Positions 1 to 13,917 of a stretch of DNA of 64,000 nt are shown piece after piece (positions within the stretch are counted from its first letter, which is position 1; every line of letters begins with the position of its first letter). The position numbers and the translations under genes were made by a program. The notes beneath the pieces were generated by a model, which was given only the letters and a program-made list of their open reading frames with translations, was not told the DNA's origin and ran no database searches. The stretch comes from an uncultured Acidobacteriota bacterium (GTDB lineage Bacteria; Acidobacteriota; Terriglobia; Terriglobales; Acidobacteriaceae): assembly GCA_903851035.1 (NCBI GenBank), contig CAINND010000093.1, positions 30,669 to 94,668 on the forward strand. The letters are read 5' to 3'.

Positions 1-134
1 ATCGTAACTAGCTGAAAACAATAGATTGGACCTTCCGGGGCTAAATAAAGTTTGATTCCCTCTGTACCTGACTTGTGACTTGCGTAAAATGTAATTTGCT
101 TCATTCGGGGTGGATGAAGCTAGGAGGTCGCGTC

Positions 135-785
135 ATGCGGAACATTCTCAGGGTGGTTGTGGTGGCTGCCGCTGTGTTGCTGATGCTTTCGGCATCAGCG
201 CTGGCACAAACCCAGATCACGATTGGCGCCAGCACCAATGGCACGGTGGAGTTCACTCCCAGCGGCTCGAACTCGATTATGTCGTTCACCGGCAGTTGCG
301 GCGGCTCCAGTTGTGTCGCCGGCGATGCCTATATTGGTTCGAACGTCGGCACCTATGAGATGTGGATCACGGGCAACAACCCGATCCTTTCGCCCAGCGG
401 CACCCCCAACATCTACGCCGTCAACATGAATGGCGGAACGATGAACTTCAGCTTCAGCGTGGGCACCAGCACCTTTGCCGGCACCATCCAGCTCACCACG
501 CTCTCCAACACCAGCGCACCGGAGTTCATCGGCACGCTCACGGTCAGCAGCAGCACCGGCATCTTTGCCGCGCTCTGGAAGGCCGGCAGCATCGTTCCCC
601 TGGACTTCACCATCAGCATGAGCCCGGGCAGCCCCTCGATTGGCGGCACCACGGTTGCCACCGGAACCATCAGCAGCGGCGAAATTACGGGCGGCACTCC
701 GGCGCCGGAACCGGCCAGCATCGCGTTGATTGGTTCAGGCCTGCTGGCGATTGGCGGATTTGTGAAGCGCCGCATGAGGAAGTAG
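135..785 (+). CDS. PEP-CTERM sorting domain protein
   Basis: Small exported protein of 216 residues. The ATG at 135 is preceded by AGGAGG at 122-127, which decides this start over the upstream in-frame ATG at 75. A signal peptide covers about residues 1-24 (hydrophobic run ending in ALAQ). The middle is Ser/Thr/Gly-rich and low in charge, as in many extracellular matrix-type proteins. The C-terminus has the tripartite PEP-CTERM signal: PEPAS, a hydrophobic helix, then the basic tail KRRMRK. Family knowledge: such proteins are processed by exosortase and associated with exopolysaccharide. The mature domain is not recognised. It is a single gene followed by a strong terminator. Confidence 0.85.
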   Translation: MRNILRVVVVAAAVLLMLSASALAQTQITIGASTNGTVEFTPSGSNSIMSFTGSCGGSSCVAGDAYIGSNVGTYEMWITGNNPILSPSGTPNIYAVNMNGGTMNFSFSVGTSTFAGTIQLTTLSNTSAPEFIGTLTVSSSTGIFAALWKAGSIVPLDFTISMSPGSPSIGGTTVATGTISSGEITGGTPAPEPASIALIGSGLLAIGGFVKRRMRK

Positions 786-834
786 CGCGCAAATAGGTCG
801 CGCACAGCAAGCTGAAAAGTGGAAAAAGTTTTCC

Positions 835-862
835 AAAAGGAGCCCTCCGGGGCTCCTTTTTA
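835..862 (+). terminator. Rho-independent terminator after the PEP-CTERM gene
   Basis: The inverted repeat AAGGAGCCC (837-845) / GGGGCTCCTT (849-858) with a short loop is followed by a T-run. It lies about 50 bp after the stop codon. Confidence 0.8.
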
Positions 863-1046
863 CCGCCCTCTTGCACATCCTGAGACATTGCTTACACCCG
901 CATAAACACTGATGAAAACAACGATGGCGAAGGGTAACACCCGCGGACAGGTACCTTCGTTCCTGAATCTCCTTCTCACATTACCTTCGTAAGTTGAGAG
1001 CCGTGCATGGATACCCGATGATGCAGATGTACTTCGGAGGTTTCCT

Positions 1047-1916
1047 GTGCTGCTTACCGCATGTCTCATCCTCGGCGCCCTGACGGCTGAGCCCCAACCC
1101 GGGCTCCCCGACGGCACCAGTGGACAGGAGATGTTGACGGTACCGGCGGCAAATCAGCGCGACCTCCGCGATCCCCAGCAGGTTCTGCTTGAGCGCATCA
1201 ACGATGACCGCGCCCGCGCCGGCCTGAAGCCGCTGGCATGGGATGCGCGCATGGCCGAGGCCGCCCGCGACCACGCCGAGATGATGGCCGATGAAGGCCG
1301 CCTCTCGCACCAGTTTGATGGCGAGCCCGCACTGCTCGACCGCCTGACCCGCCGCAGCGTACGCCTGGATACCGCCAGCGAGAACGTGGTCTATGACGTT
1401 ACGCCCGAAGGCGCGCACGAAGCCTTCGTCAAAAGCGCGCCGCACCGCGGCAACCAGATGAACTCCGCCTACGACGTGGTCGGCATTGCGGTGGTCAACC
1501 GCGCCGGCATCCTCTACGTGGTGGAAGATTTCGCTCACCGCATCTTCGACGACAGTGATGATGCCGCCGCCGAGCGCATTGCCAGCCGCTTCCGTGGCGC
1601 GCGCCAGCAGTTCGGCCTCAACAATCTGGAACTGGTCAGCAATCCCTCGGTCAGCCCCCTGGTGGAGCAGATGGCCAGCCACGAGACGCCGGACAGCCAC
1701 GCTCCGCTCAACCTGCCCGGTGTACGCTACGCCGCCAGCTACGCCACCACCAGCCCCAATGAGATGCCGCCCTCCGTGGCCCAGATGGCCGCTATGCGCG
1801 GCGCCGGCAGCTTCTCGGTGGCCGTGCGCTTCATGCGCACGCCGCGCTACCCCAGCGGACTCTTCTGGGTCAGCATCGTCATGTACGAAGGCAACGCCAC
1901 CATGGCGCGGCGCTAG
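1047..1916 (+). CDS. CAP (SCP/PR1/YkwD-type) domain protein, exported
   Basis: Protein of 289 residues with a GTG start at 1047, six bases after CGGAGG. A short hydrophobic N-terminus (MLLTACLILGALTA) looks like a signal peptide. Residues about 44-165 form a CAP domain: an LLERINDDRARAGLKPL-type opening, RDHAEMMADEGRLSH, SENVVY and a SAPHRGN motif, followed by a GIAVV strand. These correspond to the CAP1/CAP2 elements and cavity His/Glu positions. The C-terminal 120 residues are unassigned. Bacterial CAP proteins are secreted and mostly of unknown function. It is likely monocistronic. Confidence 0.8.
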   Translation: MLLTACLILGALTAEPQPGLPDGTSGQEMLTVPAANQRDLRDPQQVLLERINDDRARAGLKPLAWDARMAEAARDHAEMMADEGRLSHQFDGEPALLDRLTRRSVRLDTASENVVYDVTPEGAHEAFVKSAPHRGNQMNSAYDVVGIAVVNRAGILYVVEDFAHRIFDDSDDAAAERIASRFRGARQQFGLNNLELVSNPSVSPLVEQMASHETPDSHAPLNLPGVRYAASYATTSPNEMPPSVAQMAAMRGAGSFSVAVRFMRTPRYPSGLFWVSIVMYEGNATMARR

Positions 1917-2051
1917 GGTAACCACCCTTTAAGTTATTCACCCTGTACTATTTCTTGCTCCCGCATTCCACGTAAAGCGACGATAATATGAGTCTGCGAA
2001 TTGCCGTCGACTGGCGACTCGTCGTTTTTGACCCATGGGGATGACCTCGCC

Positions 2052-3068
2052 TTGCCTTTGACTCTAGTGCCGTTGCGTCCGGATCAGATTGCCCGCTGGG
2101 ATTCGCTCATCGCGGAGTTCCCGCTGCGCACGGTTTACCACAGCCAGGCCTGGTTCCAGTGCATGGTGGAGACGCAGCAGGCCGACTGGCGTTACTGGGC
2201 CGTCACCGATCATGGCCGCGTCGTCGGCTACTTTGCCGGTGGCATCACCCGCCGCGGCCCCTTCCGCATCCTGGGCAGCCCGCTGCGCACCTGGCGCACC
2301 AATCACATTGGCCCGCTCCTGCAGCCGGGCGTCGATCCGGAGGCCTTTGTTCTGGCCCTGAATGATCTGGCCCGCGCCGAGCGCCTCTCCATGGTGGAAA
2401 TTGAGTATCTTGGCATGCCGCACGCCGCTTACGAGGCCGCCGGCTTTGAGTGCCACCAGACCTGGACCAACACCCTCAACCTCACCCCCGACCTGGAGCG
2501 CATGTTGCGCAACACGGGGCAGGGCCGCCGCCACGGCATCCGCAAGGCGCAGCGCTATGGGTTGGAGGTGGTGGACTGTGACGGCACCGGCACCATCGTC
2601 CACGACCAGCTGACGCGCACGCTGCGCCACAAAGGCGCGCTGTGCCCCTTTCCCGTGGAGTTCAGCCAGGCCGTGGAGCGCAACCTGAAGCCAGCCGGTT
2701 TGCTCTACAGCCTGGGAGTGCGCAACCCGGAGGGAGAGATCGTCGCCGTCGGGCTCTTTCCCCGCGACCATCGCACGGTGTACCTGTGGGAGTGCTCCAG
2801 CGAATTGAAGGGACGCAACCGCAATCCCAACGACCTGCTGCACTGGGGACTCATTTGCCGCGCCGCTGTCAACGGTTTGCAGTTGTATAACATGAGCGGT
2901 TACGGGCGCTTCAACTACTCCTTTGGCACGGACCTGGTAGCCGTGCACCGCTGGAATAAGTGCTACTCGATCAGCGCCCGCGCCGCCCGCCGCGTTTATG
3001 AGGGCATGCTGAAGCTGAAACGCCGCCGCAACCCGCTCAGCGAACTGATCGATCCCGTGGTGAAGTAA
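2052..3068 (+). CDS. FemAB/GNAT-like acyltransferase (PF13480 type)
   Basis: Protein of about 340 residues resembling the FemAB-related GNAT proteins found in peptidoglycan-bridge and exopolysaccharide loci. Seen: an N-terminal LxPLRPDQIARWDSL segment, YHSQAWFQ, a central basic segment GQGRRHGIRKAQRYGLEV typical of the family, and a C-terminal W(E)CSSELKGRNRNPNDLLHW stretch. The start is uncertain. The frame opens at 1992 and has no ATG; TTG at 2052 follows GGGGAT, while TTG at 2001 is a longer alternative. The substrate cannot be deduced. The next gene is a penicillin-binding protein, so a wall-related role is plausible. Confidence 0.65.
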   Translation: MPLTLVPLRPDQIARWDSLIAEFPLRTVYHSQAWFQCMVETQQADWRYWAVTDHGRVVGYFAGGITRRGPFRILGSPLRTWRTNHIGPLLQPGVDPEAFVLALNDLARAERLSMVEIEYLGMPHAAYEAAGFECHQTWTNTLNLTPDLERMLRNTGQGRRHGIRKAQRYGLEVVDCDGTGTIVHDQLTRTLRHKGALCPFPVEFSQAVERNLKPAGLLYSLGVRNPEGEIVAVGLFPRDHRTVYLWECSSELKGRNRNPNDLLHWGLICRAAVNGLQLYNMSGYGRFNYSFGTDLVAVHRWNKCYSISARAARRVYEGMLKLKRRRNPLSELIDPVVK

Positions 3069-3187
3069 GCAGGTGGATTGCCGAATTAGTTTATGGACTG
3101 TCCTTGGCAGCCCGGAGCTGGACTAAGCTGCATATTTTGTCATTTGTCATTTTCCCGCCCTGTTCATCTTCCCAAATCTGAGACATC

Positions 3188-4117
3188 ATGAGAGTTCAGC
3201 TCATGACTAAGACTGTGCTCCGTCAATTCATCCTCGTTCTTATGGCAAGTTGCAGTCTGCATGGCCAGGTGCATTCTCGCCTGGCGGGCTCTATCCGGCA
3301 CGCGATGCACGGCCGGCAGGGAACGGTAGTCGTGCTGGATGTTGAGAGTGGGCGCGTTCTTGCCTCCTATGACCTTGAGCGTGCCGGGCGGCGGCTGGTG
3401 CGTCCGGGCTCGGGCATCAAGCCCTTTATGCTCGCCACGCTCGCCGATAACGGACTGCTCCGGGATGAACCAGGAGTCTCATGCTCGCGCAACCTCGTCA
3501 TCGCGGGGCGCAAGATGAACTGTGGCCATCCTCCGATAGCCACGAACTTGAGGGCCGAGGAAGCACTCGCGTATTCCTGCAACTCCTATTTCGCGCAGAT
3601 GGGAGCCAAGCTCACTGCGGTTCAACTGAGGGATGGACTCATGCGCTGGGGCCTCACCTCTGACACAGATCTTTTGCGCGGCGAGGCTACGGGCCGGATT
3701 GAATTGGGGCGCACCAAAGAGGAAATCGAACTACAGAGCGTGGGCGTTGAGAACATCACACTCACTCCGCTTGGCCTGCTCCACGGATACCTCCGTCTGG
3801 CTCGCGAACGCCGCTCCGGAGTGGCAGGCGCACACGATACGGTCTTCCGCGGGCTTGAGGCCGCAACCATCTACGGCATGGCTCGCATGGCCCAGCCCAT
3901 CGAAGGACTGGGAGCCTCCCTGCGTGTGGCAGGGAAGACAGGTACCAGCAAAGCCGCCGAGGGTCCGTGGACCCATGCATGGTTTGCCGGTTATGCCCCC
4001 AGTGATTCACCGGAGATCGTCCTGATCGTCTTTCTTGAAAACGGTGCTGGCCCCACAGACGCCGCTCCAATTGCCAGCGAAGTATTCTCCGCCTGGGCCG
4101 AGGAGCGCAGCAGATGA
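3188..4117 (+). CDS. Penicillin-binding protein, transpeptidase domain only
   Basis: Exported D,D-transpeptidase-like enzyme of 309 residues. After a signal/anchor (residues about 10-26) it has the three penicillin-binding motifs in order: SGIK (75-78, nucleophile Ser75), SCN (130-132) and KTG (250-252). There is no glycosyltransferase domain, so it is a short stand-alone transpeptidase, smaller than usual class B PBPs. It overlaps the next gene by ATGA, implying translational coupling with the SpoIID-type protein. Together with the facing alpha-2-macroglobulin operon this resembles the E. coli pairing of alpha-2-macroglobulin with a PBP (yfhM-pbpC), proposed to combine protease trapping with wall repair. 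Confidence 0.85.
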   Translation: MRVQLMTKTVLRQFILVLMASCSLHGQVHSRLAGSIRHAMHGRQGTVVVLDVESGRVLASYDLERAGRRLVRPGSGIKPFMLATLADNGLLRDEPGVSCSRNLVIAGRKMNCGHPPIATNLRAEEALAYSCNSYFAQMGAKLTAVQLRDGLMRWGLTSDTDLLRGEATGRIELGRTKEEIELQSVGVENITLTPLGLLHGYLRLARERRSGVAGAHDTVFRGLEAATIYGMARMAQPIEGLGASLRVAGKTGTSKAAEGPWTHAWFAGYAPSDSPEIVLIVFLENGAGPTDAAPIASEVFSAWAEERSR

Positions 4118-5822
4118 GCCGCAGATTCTGGTTGCTCATGTTGATGGCGGCTCTCCTGTGGAGCACGTCGGTAGCTCAACCTGTGCGAGTACGCCTCTGG
4201 TCGCAACACCCACCCCGTGAGCTGCAACTCTCGGCTTCACCCAGCTTCAACATGCGCACATGCCCCTCGTGCGCCGCCCTTGGCGGCCATGAACACCGAA
4301 TCGTCGCGCAGGCCGACAGCGTAAAAATCAACCGCACCCCCTACAGGCGTTTACTGGTGAGCGGCGGATATCTTCTAACCGTGGATGGCCACGCCGTCCA
4401 TCTATCGGCGCCGCTTGAGATCGTCGCCAAAGGTGGCGTCCTGCTGCTGACAGTTCAACTGCCGCTGGAAGATTACGTTGCCGGCGTGCTGGCCGGAGAA
4501 GCCGAGGGCATGCGCTCGCAGGAGGCCCTGAAGGCGATGGCCGTGGCCGCACGTACCTACGCCGTGCACTTCCGCGGGCGTCACAGGCTGCAGGGCTTTG
4601 ATCTTTGTGACAGCACGCACTGCCAGGTTCTGCGCCTCTCGACCGTCAACGACCGCGCTCGCGCCGCCGCCGAAGCCACCGAAGGTGGCTGCTGTGGTAT
4701 CGCGGAACCACCGCGGCGACCTACTATCACAAGGATTGCGGCGGCACGACGGAGCGGAGCGGCGAAGAGCTTTCCGGCCGGGGGCCGCTGCTTGCCTACC
4801 TGCCGCAGCAGAGCGATCCCTTTTGCCAGCGCAAGGGCAAAGCCGGCTGGGAGGCGACGCTCCGAAAATCGGATCTGGCCGAGGCCTTATCGGCCGCCGG
4901 ACTTCACCCGCCCCGTCCCTTGCAGCGCATTGTGGTGGCCAGTCGCTCGCCATCGGAGCGAGTGCTGACCTTGCGCCTTGAAGGAGCGTCCGCCATCACC
5001 GTCCCCGAAGATGTCTTCTACACCGCCGTCGGTCGCAGCCTGGGGTGGAGTCATCTGCGCAGCGCGATGTTCGATGTGGAGGATCGCGGCGAGAGCGTAA
5101 ACTTCCGGGGCCACGGAGACGGCCACGGCGTGGGCCTCTGCCAACTTGGCGCCGAAGTCATGGGGGAAGAGGGTCACAGCTATAACGAGATACTCTCGTT
5201 CTACTATCCGCACACTCAACTCGGAGTGAGCGCGCAGGGGCTGAGCTGGGTGAAGCTGGGCAGCGAGCGGTTCGATCTGCTTACCACGCAGCCGGAGCTT
5301 GATCGCAGCGTGGCGGCCATCGTCGGTCGCTCTCTGCGCGAGGCGGAAGAGCGCACCGGCCTCAACTTGCAGCGCCGCGTCACAGTACGGATCTATCCCA
5401 CGGTGGCGGCTTTCCGCGATGCCACCGGCGAGCCGGGCTGGGTGGCGGCATCCACGCGTGGCGACGTCATACGGCTGCAGCCTGCACAGGTGCTCGGTCG
5501 CACCCGTTCACTTCCGTCTGTTGTGCGCCATGAACTGTTGCACATTCTGGTGGAATCAAAGGCGCGTGAGGCAACACCTCTATGGCTGCGGGAGGGGCTG
5601 GTGCTTTGCCTGAATCAGGATCACCCCGCAGCGTCGTCCTCTACCTCTGCGCCGTTCAGCGAGATCGAGCGCCAATTGCGCTCTCCGGCGAATCAGCGCG
5701 AGTTGCGCGCCGGGTACGCCGCGGCCGAAGCGCGCGTGGCTGCGCTCATTCGCCGCTACGGCCCCCCCGCGGTCATCAACTGGCTCTCCGCCGGCCTGCC
5801 AGCGGGGCTAGCTGCTCACTGA
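4114..5822 (+). pseudogene. SpoIID/LytB-domain protein fused to an HELLH metallopeptidase domain, frameshifted
   Basis: The first frame gives a signal peptide and an N-terminal SpoIID-like domain (PLEDYVAGVLAGEAEG, AMAVAARTYA) up to about 4685. The reading then continues one frame over from about 4686, where the family motif YYHKDCGGTTE and the later RGHGDGHGVGLCQLGAE appear, as expected in one SpoIID protein. Adding one base near 4685 restores a continuous product of about 569 residues. The C-terminal part has RHELLHILVE followed by LWLREGL, a zinc gluzincin (peptidase MA-like) signature. The family acts on peptidoglycan. The shift could be a mutation, a sequencing error or programmed. The tail overlaps the convergent gene by 15 bp. 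Confidence 0.75.
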
Positions 5823-6571
5823 TGCCTGTTTCTCCTGCTCCCCGGTATCGCTCGCATTGGTCGTCACCCGTCCCGTACTCCAGGCGATGAGCACAATGGC
5901 CGTGACTACCAACAAATAGGCCGAGCCCAGGCGCAGGCCCGCGCTCCAAAGCTCAGCTCGCAGCGTTGGCCGCTCAGGAATCCATCCGGTCAGCCGGATG
6001 GAGGCATACACGCACGCCAGGGCAAGAGCGAATCCGCCCCAGTAGCGAAGAGTGCGCAAGGCCCGAAGAGCATAGGCCACGGCTCTCCAGCGCAACGCGG
6101 CAAAGCCCCTGCTCGCCACCAGCGATCCAACCGGGAGCATCAGGCTGGGCAGCAGCACCCACATCGTCACGAAAACGCACCACGTAAGCGCGCTGGTGGT
6201 AAGCCTCGGCGGCAGGTGCAGCACCTGTGCGAAGCGGACGGCGACTCTCTCCACGCCCCCGGACACGCTCAGCAGCAGGAACTCCAGCACAGCGAAAACT
6301 GCCAGCCACAATCCAAAGGCCGCGCACTGTGTAAAGCCATGCCTCGGCAGCACCTTGCCCGCGCAGTTCTGATGCGCCGCAAAGACCGTGCGCTCCAGGC
6401 ACACCGTACCGGCCAGCAGAAGCAGCGCCATCACGGCAGAGGCAGCAACCTGCCAGACGTGTTCATCCGGCCAGCTCAGCCACCAGTACATACAGGCCAA
6501 CAACAGCAGTGTGCCGAACAGTTGCAGCATCCAGGTCGCAGCGAAGCGATACATTCCCGTTCTCTCTGTGC

Positions 6572-6575
<4 letters not shown>
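5808..6575 (-). CDS. Integral membrane protein of the alpha-2-macroglobulin operon
   Basis: Protein of 255 residues. The start (MSTERTGMYRF) is set by an ATGA overlap with the alpha-2-macroglobulin stop codon at 6572-6575. About six hydrophobic segments are visible, including LQLFGTLLLLACMYWWLSW, VAASAVMALLLLAGTVCL and YLLVVTAIVLIAW. I recognise no enzymatic motif or named family. The coupled position suggests a role linked to the alpha-2-macroglobulin, for instance anchoring or export, but this is inference. Its 3' end runs into the convergent SpoIID-type gene. Confidence 0.65.
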
Positions 6576-11229
<4,654 letters not shown>

Positions 11230-11230
<1 letters not shown>

Positions 11231-12030
11231 CAGTCTGTTCCCCGAAGTATGTTCCATCGATAAACGCCAATGAATGAGCGATTCTGCGGCAAAGGCCGCC
11301 ACCGCGCATCCGGATAGGACAAAAGCTCGCGCAAACTCGGCCGCCGAACCTCGCCCGCGCCATCCCCGATCGGCCCCGTGTGATAAACCACCAGCGGTTC
11401 ATCTGTGCCATCAATCTGGCTGCGTTCCAGGTAGATCATGGCGTGGAATGGCGACTGCTGCGATGACTGGCGAAAGAACAAAACGTCACCCATGCGAGCG
11501 TCCTCGACACGCCGTGAAACGAAATGCATATTAAACTGGCGCAACGAGTCGGCGTCGGCAAACTCCATGTAGCTTCCGTCGTGCAGATCGCCTTCGGCAT
11601 AGGCGCCGCCCCGGGTGCGAAACATGGCCGCGCCCACCGGTGTATGCGGGTACTGGTACTGGTGCACCTCTGGGATGGAGGGCAGCCGCGGCAGATTCAG
11701 ATCGGCGGCCCATCGTCCATCATGCTTGCGCAAGGCCTCCCGGCCGGCAAAGCGAACCAGCGCGGCACAGTCGCCCACTTCGCCACTGACCTTCGAGGGT
11801 GAGAAGTACTGCGACTCCGCAAGAAATGCGAACCACCGGCGAAATGCCTCTGCATCGGACGGGTCGCTCAGTCGCAGAAAGTCCGGTGTGCCATCCTCAT
11901 AGCTGTCTATGGTCGAAAGGGAAGAGCTCGCTGTCAAAGTCCGTGGCTTACTTGCGGAGGCAGTCGAACTTGCAGGTCGGCAGGCCAGTGAAGGCACGAG
12001 GAGGCAGAGGCACAATGCGACTGCTGTCAT
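11230..12030 (-). CDS. DUF1175 (YfaT-like) lipoprotein
   Basis: Protein of 266 residues. ATG at 12030 gives a lipoprotein signal ending in SLAC; a longer in-frame start at 12090 has no signal character. The body matches the DUF1175 family that neighbours yfaS in E. coli. GDCAALVRFAGREAL supplies a candidate catalytic Cys and FHAMIY a candidate His, as in NlpC/P60-like amidase folds. The stop TGA overlaps the ATG of the alpha-2-macroglobulin gene, so the two are translationally coupled. A peptidoglycan-amidase-like role is inferred from motif order only. Confidence 0.75.
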
Positions 12031-12339
12031 CCGCGGCTCGTAGCGATGGCGCAAAACGCAGGTTCCTGATGAAACGCGATTGTAAGCCACTGCGATTTAC
12101 ACCACAAGCGTCCACCCAGGGCGGGTTTACTGCTCGGTCACCGGAAAACAAACGTCTCGGGTGCCTATCCGTAACTAGGTTGTACAGAGGGTTTTGCCCG
12201 GTTCGTTGCCGGAGAAGTGGAAGCCGAGGAGTCCAGCCGCCAACCAAATAGAAAAGGCCGGAATCTTCATCCCAGCCCTTATGGCGTCTTATGGCGTCTG
12301 AAGCCAACTGCTGATTTCGGCGTAAGTCGTTGAAGCAAA
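12031..12339. other. Non-coding gap upstream of the DUF1175 gene, with a 10-bp tandem repeat
   Basis: About 300 bp without a convincing gene, presumably holding the promoter of the minus-strand DUF1175 operon. A perfect 10-bp tandem repeat (TTATGGCGTC twice) lies at 12279-12298, just outside the tRNA-derived junction. Confidence 0.4.
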
Positions 12340-12416
12340 TGGTGAGCGCGCTGGGACTCGAACCCAGGACCCACGCCTTAAAAGTGTTGATAACAGTTGT
12401 ATAATCAACGACTTAC
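12322..12416. repeat. Inverted repeat bracketing the tRNA-Lys junction (putative integrase-binding sites)
   Basis: GTAAGTCGTTGA at 12322-12333 recurs as its exact reverse complement TCAACGACTTAC at 12405-12416, with the tRNA piece between them. A smaller pair GTTGAT / ATCAAC (12387-12392 and 12404-12409) lies inside. The arrangement resembles core or arm recognition sites of a tyrosine recombinase around an attachment site. The binding role is inference. Confidence 0.6.
12340..12384 (-). tRNA. 3' part of a tRNA-Lys(UUU) gene; attachment-site half of an integrated element
   Basis: On the minus strand the sequence begins with the anticodon loop CTTTTAA (anticodon TTT). It continues through GGCGTGGGTC, a perfect T-arm CTGGG-TTCGAGT-CCCAG, acceptor strand CGCGCTCA and an encoded CCA. 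No matching anticodon 5' strand, D arm or 5' acceptor strand lies upstream, so only the 3' part is present. This is what a tyrosine-recombinase integration into a tRNA gene leaves at the junction opposite the reconstituted tRNA. Orientation places the chromosome to the left and the element to the right. Confidence 0.8.
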
Positions 12417-12556
12417 ACGTTTAGCTTACTCCATGCACGACGCAGTAGAATCAAGTAGATACAGCGAGCTCACCTCTCTGGGTGCCCGGAAGGTGCCCAG
12501 AGGGATGAGCCTTCGCCAAGCTACCCAGACTCGACAATGCCGCCTCATGTAAGGTC
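12417..12556. other. Element left end, non-coding
   Basis: Short stretch with no gene. A hairpin CTCTGGG / CCCAGAG around 12474-12504 sits about 50 bp past the 3' end of the minus-strand gene that follows. It may terminate transcription running out toward the junction, though no T-run is obvious. Confidence 0.35.
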
Positions 12557-13228
12557 TTACCGGCTCGCATCAGAGCACCGCTCCATCTGGCGTTCCCATT
12601 CCCGGAGCGCCTCAGAGTGCCAATTGCTGGGTGCCGATTGCTGAAACAGTTCGACAGCTACCCACGGCGCTGTTCGTTTCTCCAAATACAGTATACGGGC
12701 GGAAGTGTAGGGAAATCTAGGAATCAGGTGTTCCGCATCCGGAGCCACCAGATATACATTTGCGAAAATCGCATCATCCTTGAAGTTCGCGCTTTCGGCA
12801 TCGAGAACAACCAACTCTCCCGCGTGAGTGCCGACCGGAGAGAGTTCGGGAAATTGATGGAGAAACAGGCACGACTGAAGCAACCTACCAACTCCCTTGA
12901 GTTCGGCGGGACGGGCCCTTCTTGTGTCCGGGGAGTCGGGGAACTTCTCGTTTTGCTCTGATGCCGGCTCTCCGTCCAGCGTGGGTATGTACATACGCCT
13001 CACGGGGCGCGGTTGCCCCCGCTTGCTATGTATCTTGTAACTCGCGTGGAACACGCCACTCTCGTGCCAAGAATTATGTGCGTCAACGGGTCCGTCAAGC
13101 GCGTACACCGGGAAAGCGTAGAAATCGTGCCCCTTGATCTTGAGGACCAGGATTTCTCGCACCTCCCCCAAGTGTCGAAGCGCGTAGCGTAGGTTGAGTT
13201 CATCCGCTGCTGCTGGTCTGGAATTCAT
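12557..13228 (-). CDS. Hypothetical protein
   Basis: Soluble protein of 223 residues, not recognised. The N-terminal half is mixed alpha/beta (LRYALRHLGEVREILVLKIKGHDFYAFPVYALDG); no signal peptide, membrane segment or metal motif is seen. It is the last of a series of minus-strand genes that begins near 20 kb, and lies just inside the element boundary. Codon use and GC appear lower than in the chromosomal flank. Confidence 0.5.
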   Translation of the reverse strand: MNSRPAAADELNLRYALRHLGEVREILVLKIKGHDFYAFPVYALDGPVDAHNSWHESGVFHASYKIHSKRGQPRPVRRMYIPTLDGEPASEQNEKFPDSPDTRRARPAELKGVGRLLQSCLFLHQFPELSPVGTHAGELVVLDAESANFKDDAIFANVYLVAPDAEHLIPRFPYTSARILYLEKRTAPWVAVELFQQSAPSNWHSEALREWERQMERCSDASR

Positions 13229-13446
13229 CAGGAGCAGTATAAGCTCGGCGCCGGCCTTCCCTGCATCGCATCACGACCTCGTCACGCACCTCGGGACCAG
13301 TCTTCCTGTATGACTGTCGGAAACGTGGAACTCCCGAGCCTACTGCATCGATTCGCGGATTCACCATGGGAATCGGGAAAGATGAAATGACGGCGCACGG
13401 CTTCCGGGCGGCAGGCACAACATTGGGCACAATCCAAGAACGAAGG

Positions 13447-13743
13447 TTAGCGGCAAATCGTCTTCCACTCGTAAATATGTGTCTTCGGGTTCAGAACCTG
13501 CTCCTTTTGGCAATTCTTCGTTCCGACTGGTGGCACTACGGGAGTTTGGATTGGCCGCACCGCAGGAGGAACAATGGGACACATCGTCGGAGAGCAGATT
13601 GGCTTCAAATCAATCGCTTTGGTGCATATGGGCGTAACGTTGCCGTTCACGCACCGACAGACACAGTCAGCAAAAGAGGAAACGGGGTACAAGAGCGCAA
13701 CTGCCAGTACAAGCAATATTGAGGGCTTCGTCGGAAAATTCAC
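13447..13743 (-). CDS. Small secreted cysteine-rich protein
   Basis: Protein of 98 residues with a clear signal peptide (about residues 1-25, ending SSFA). The mature part has eight cysteines (DCVCRCVNGNV, ICTKA, ICSPTMCPIVPP, NCQKE, TICR) and a Pro/Val-rich middle, suggesting a disulfide-stabilised periplasmic or extracellular peptide. No family is recognised. Confidence 0.5.
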   Translation of the reverse strand: MNFPTKPSILLVLAVALLYPVSSFADCVCRCVNGNVTPICTKAIDLKPICSPTMCPIVPPAVRPIQTPVVPPVGTKNCQKEQVLNPKTHIYEWKTICR

Positions 13744-13917
13744 TTTCTGGAATCTCCTTGCTCAGCTCTGTTTCTCCCGAATTCTATCGCTGGTAGCTGA
13801 TTTTGCAAGACCAAACTCCATTCTGCGGTTGAAAGGCTGCGTGATTCGGTGCCATCGCAACGAGTCGGGGCAGGCGGTAGGCACAAAATTGGGAACAGAT
13901 TCCGCTTGGTCCTCCTG

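Noticed and set aside
981..1925. Minus-strand frame of 314 codons opposite the CAP-domain gene
   Set aside because: Shadow frame rich in Gly/His/Ala; the plus strand has the CAP motifs and a ribosome-binding site.
13361..13582. Minus-strand frame starting with a zinc-ribbon-like MSHCSSCGAANPNS
   Set aside because: Overlaps the better-supported secreted Cys-rich gene in another frame, and the rest of the frame is not protein-like.
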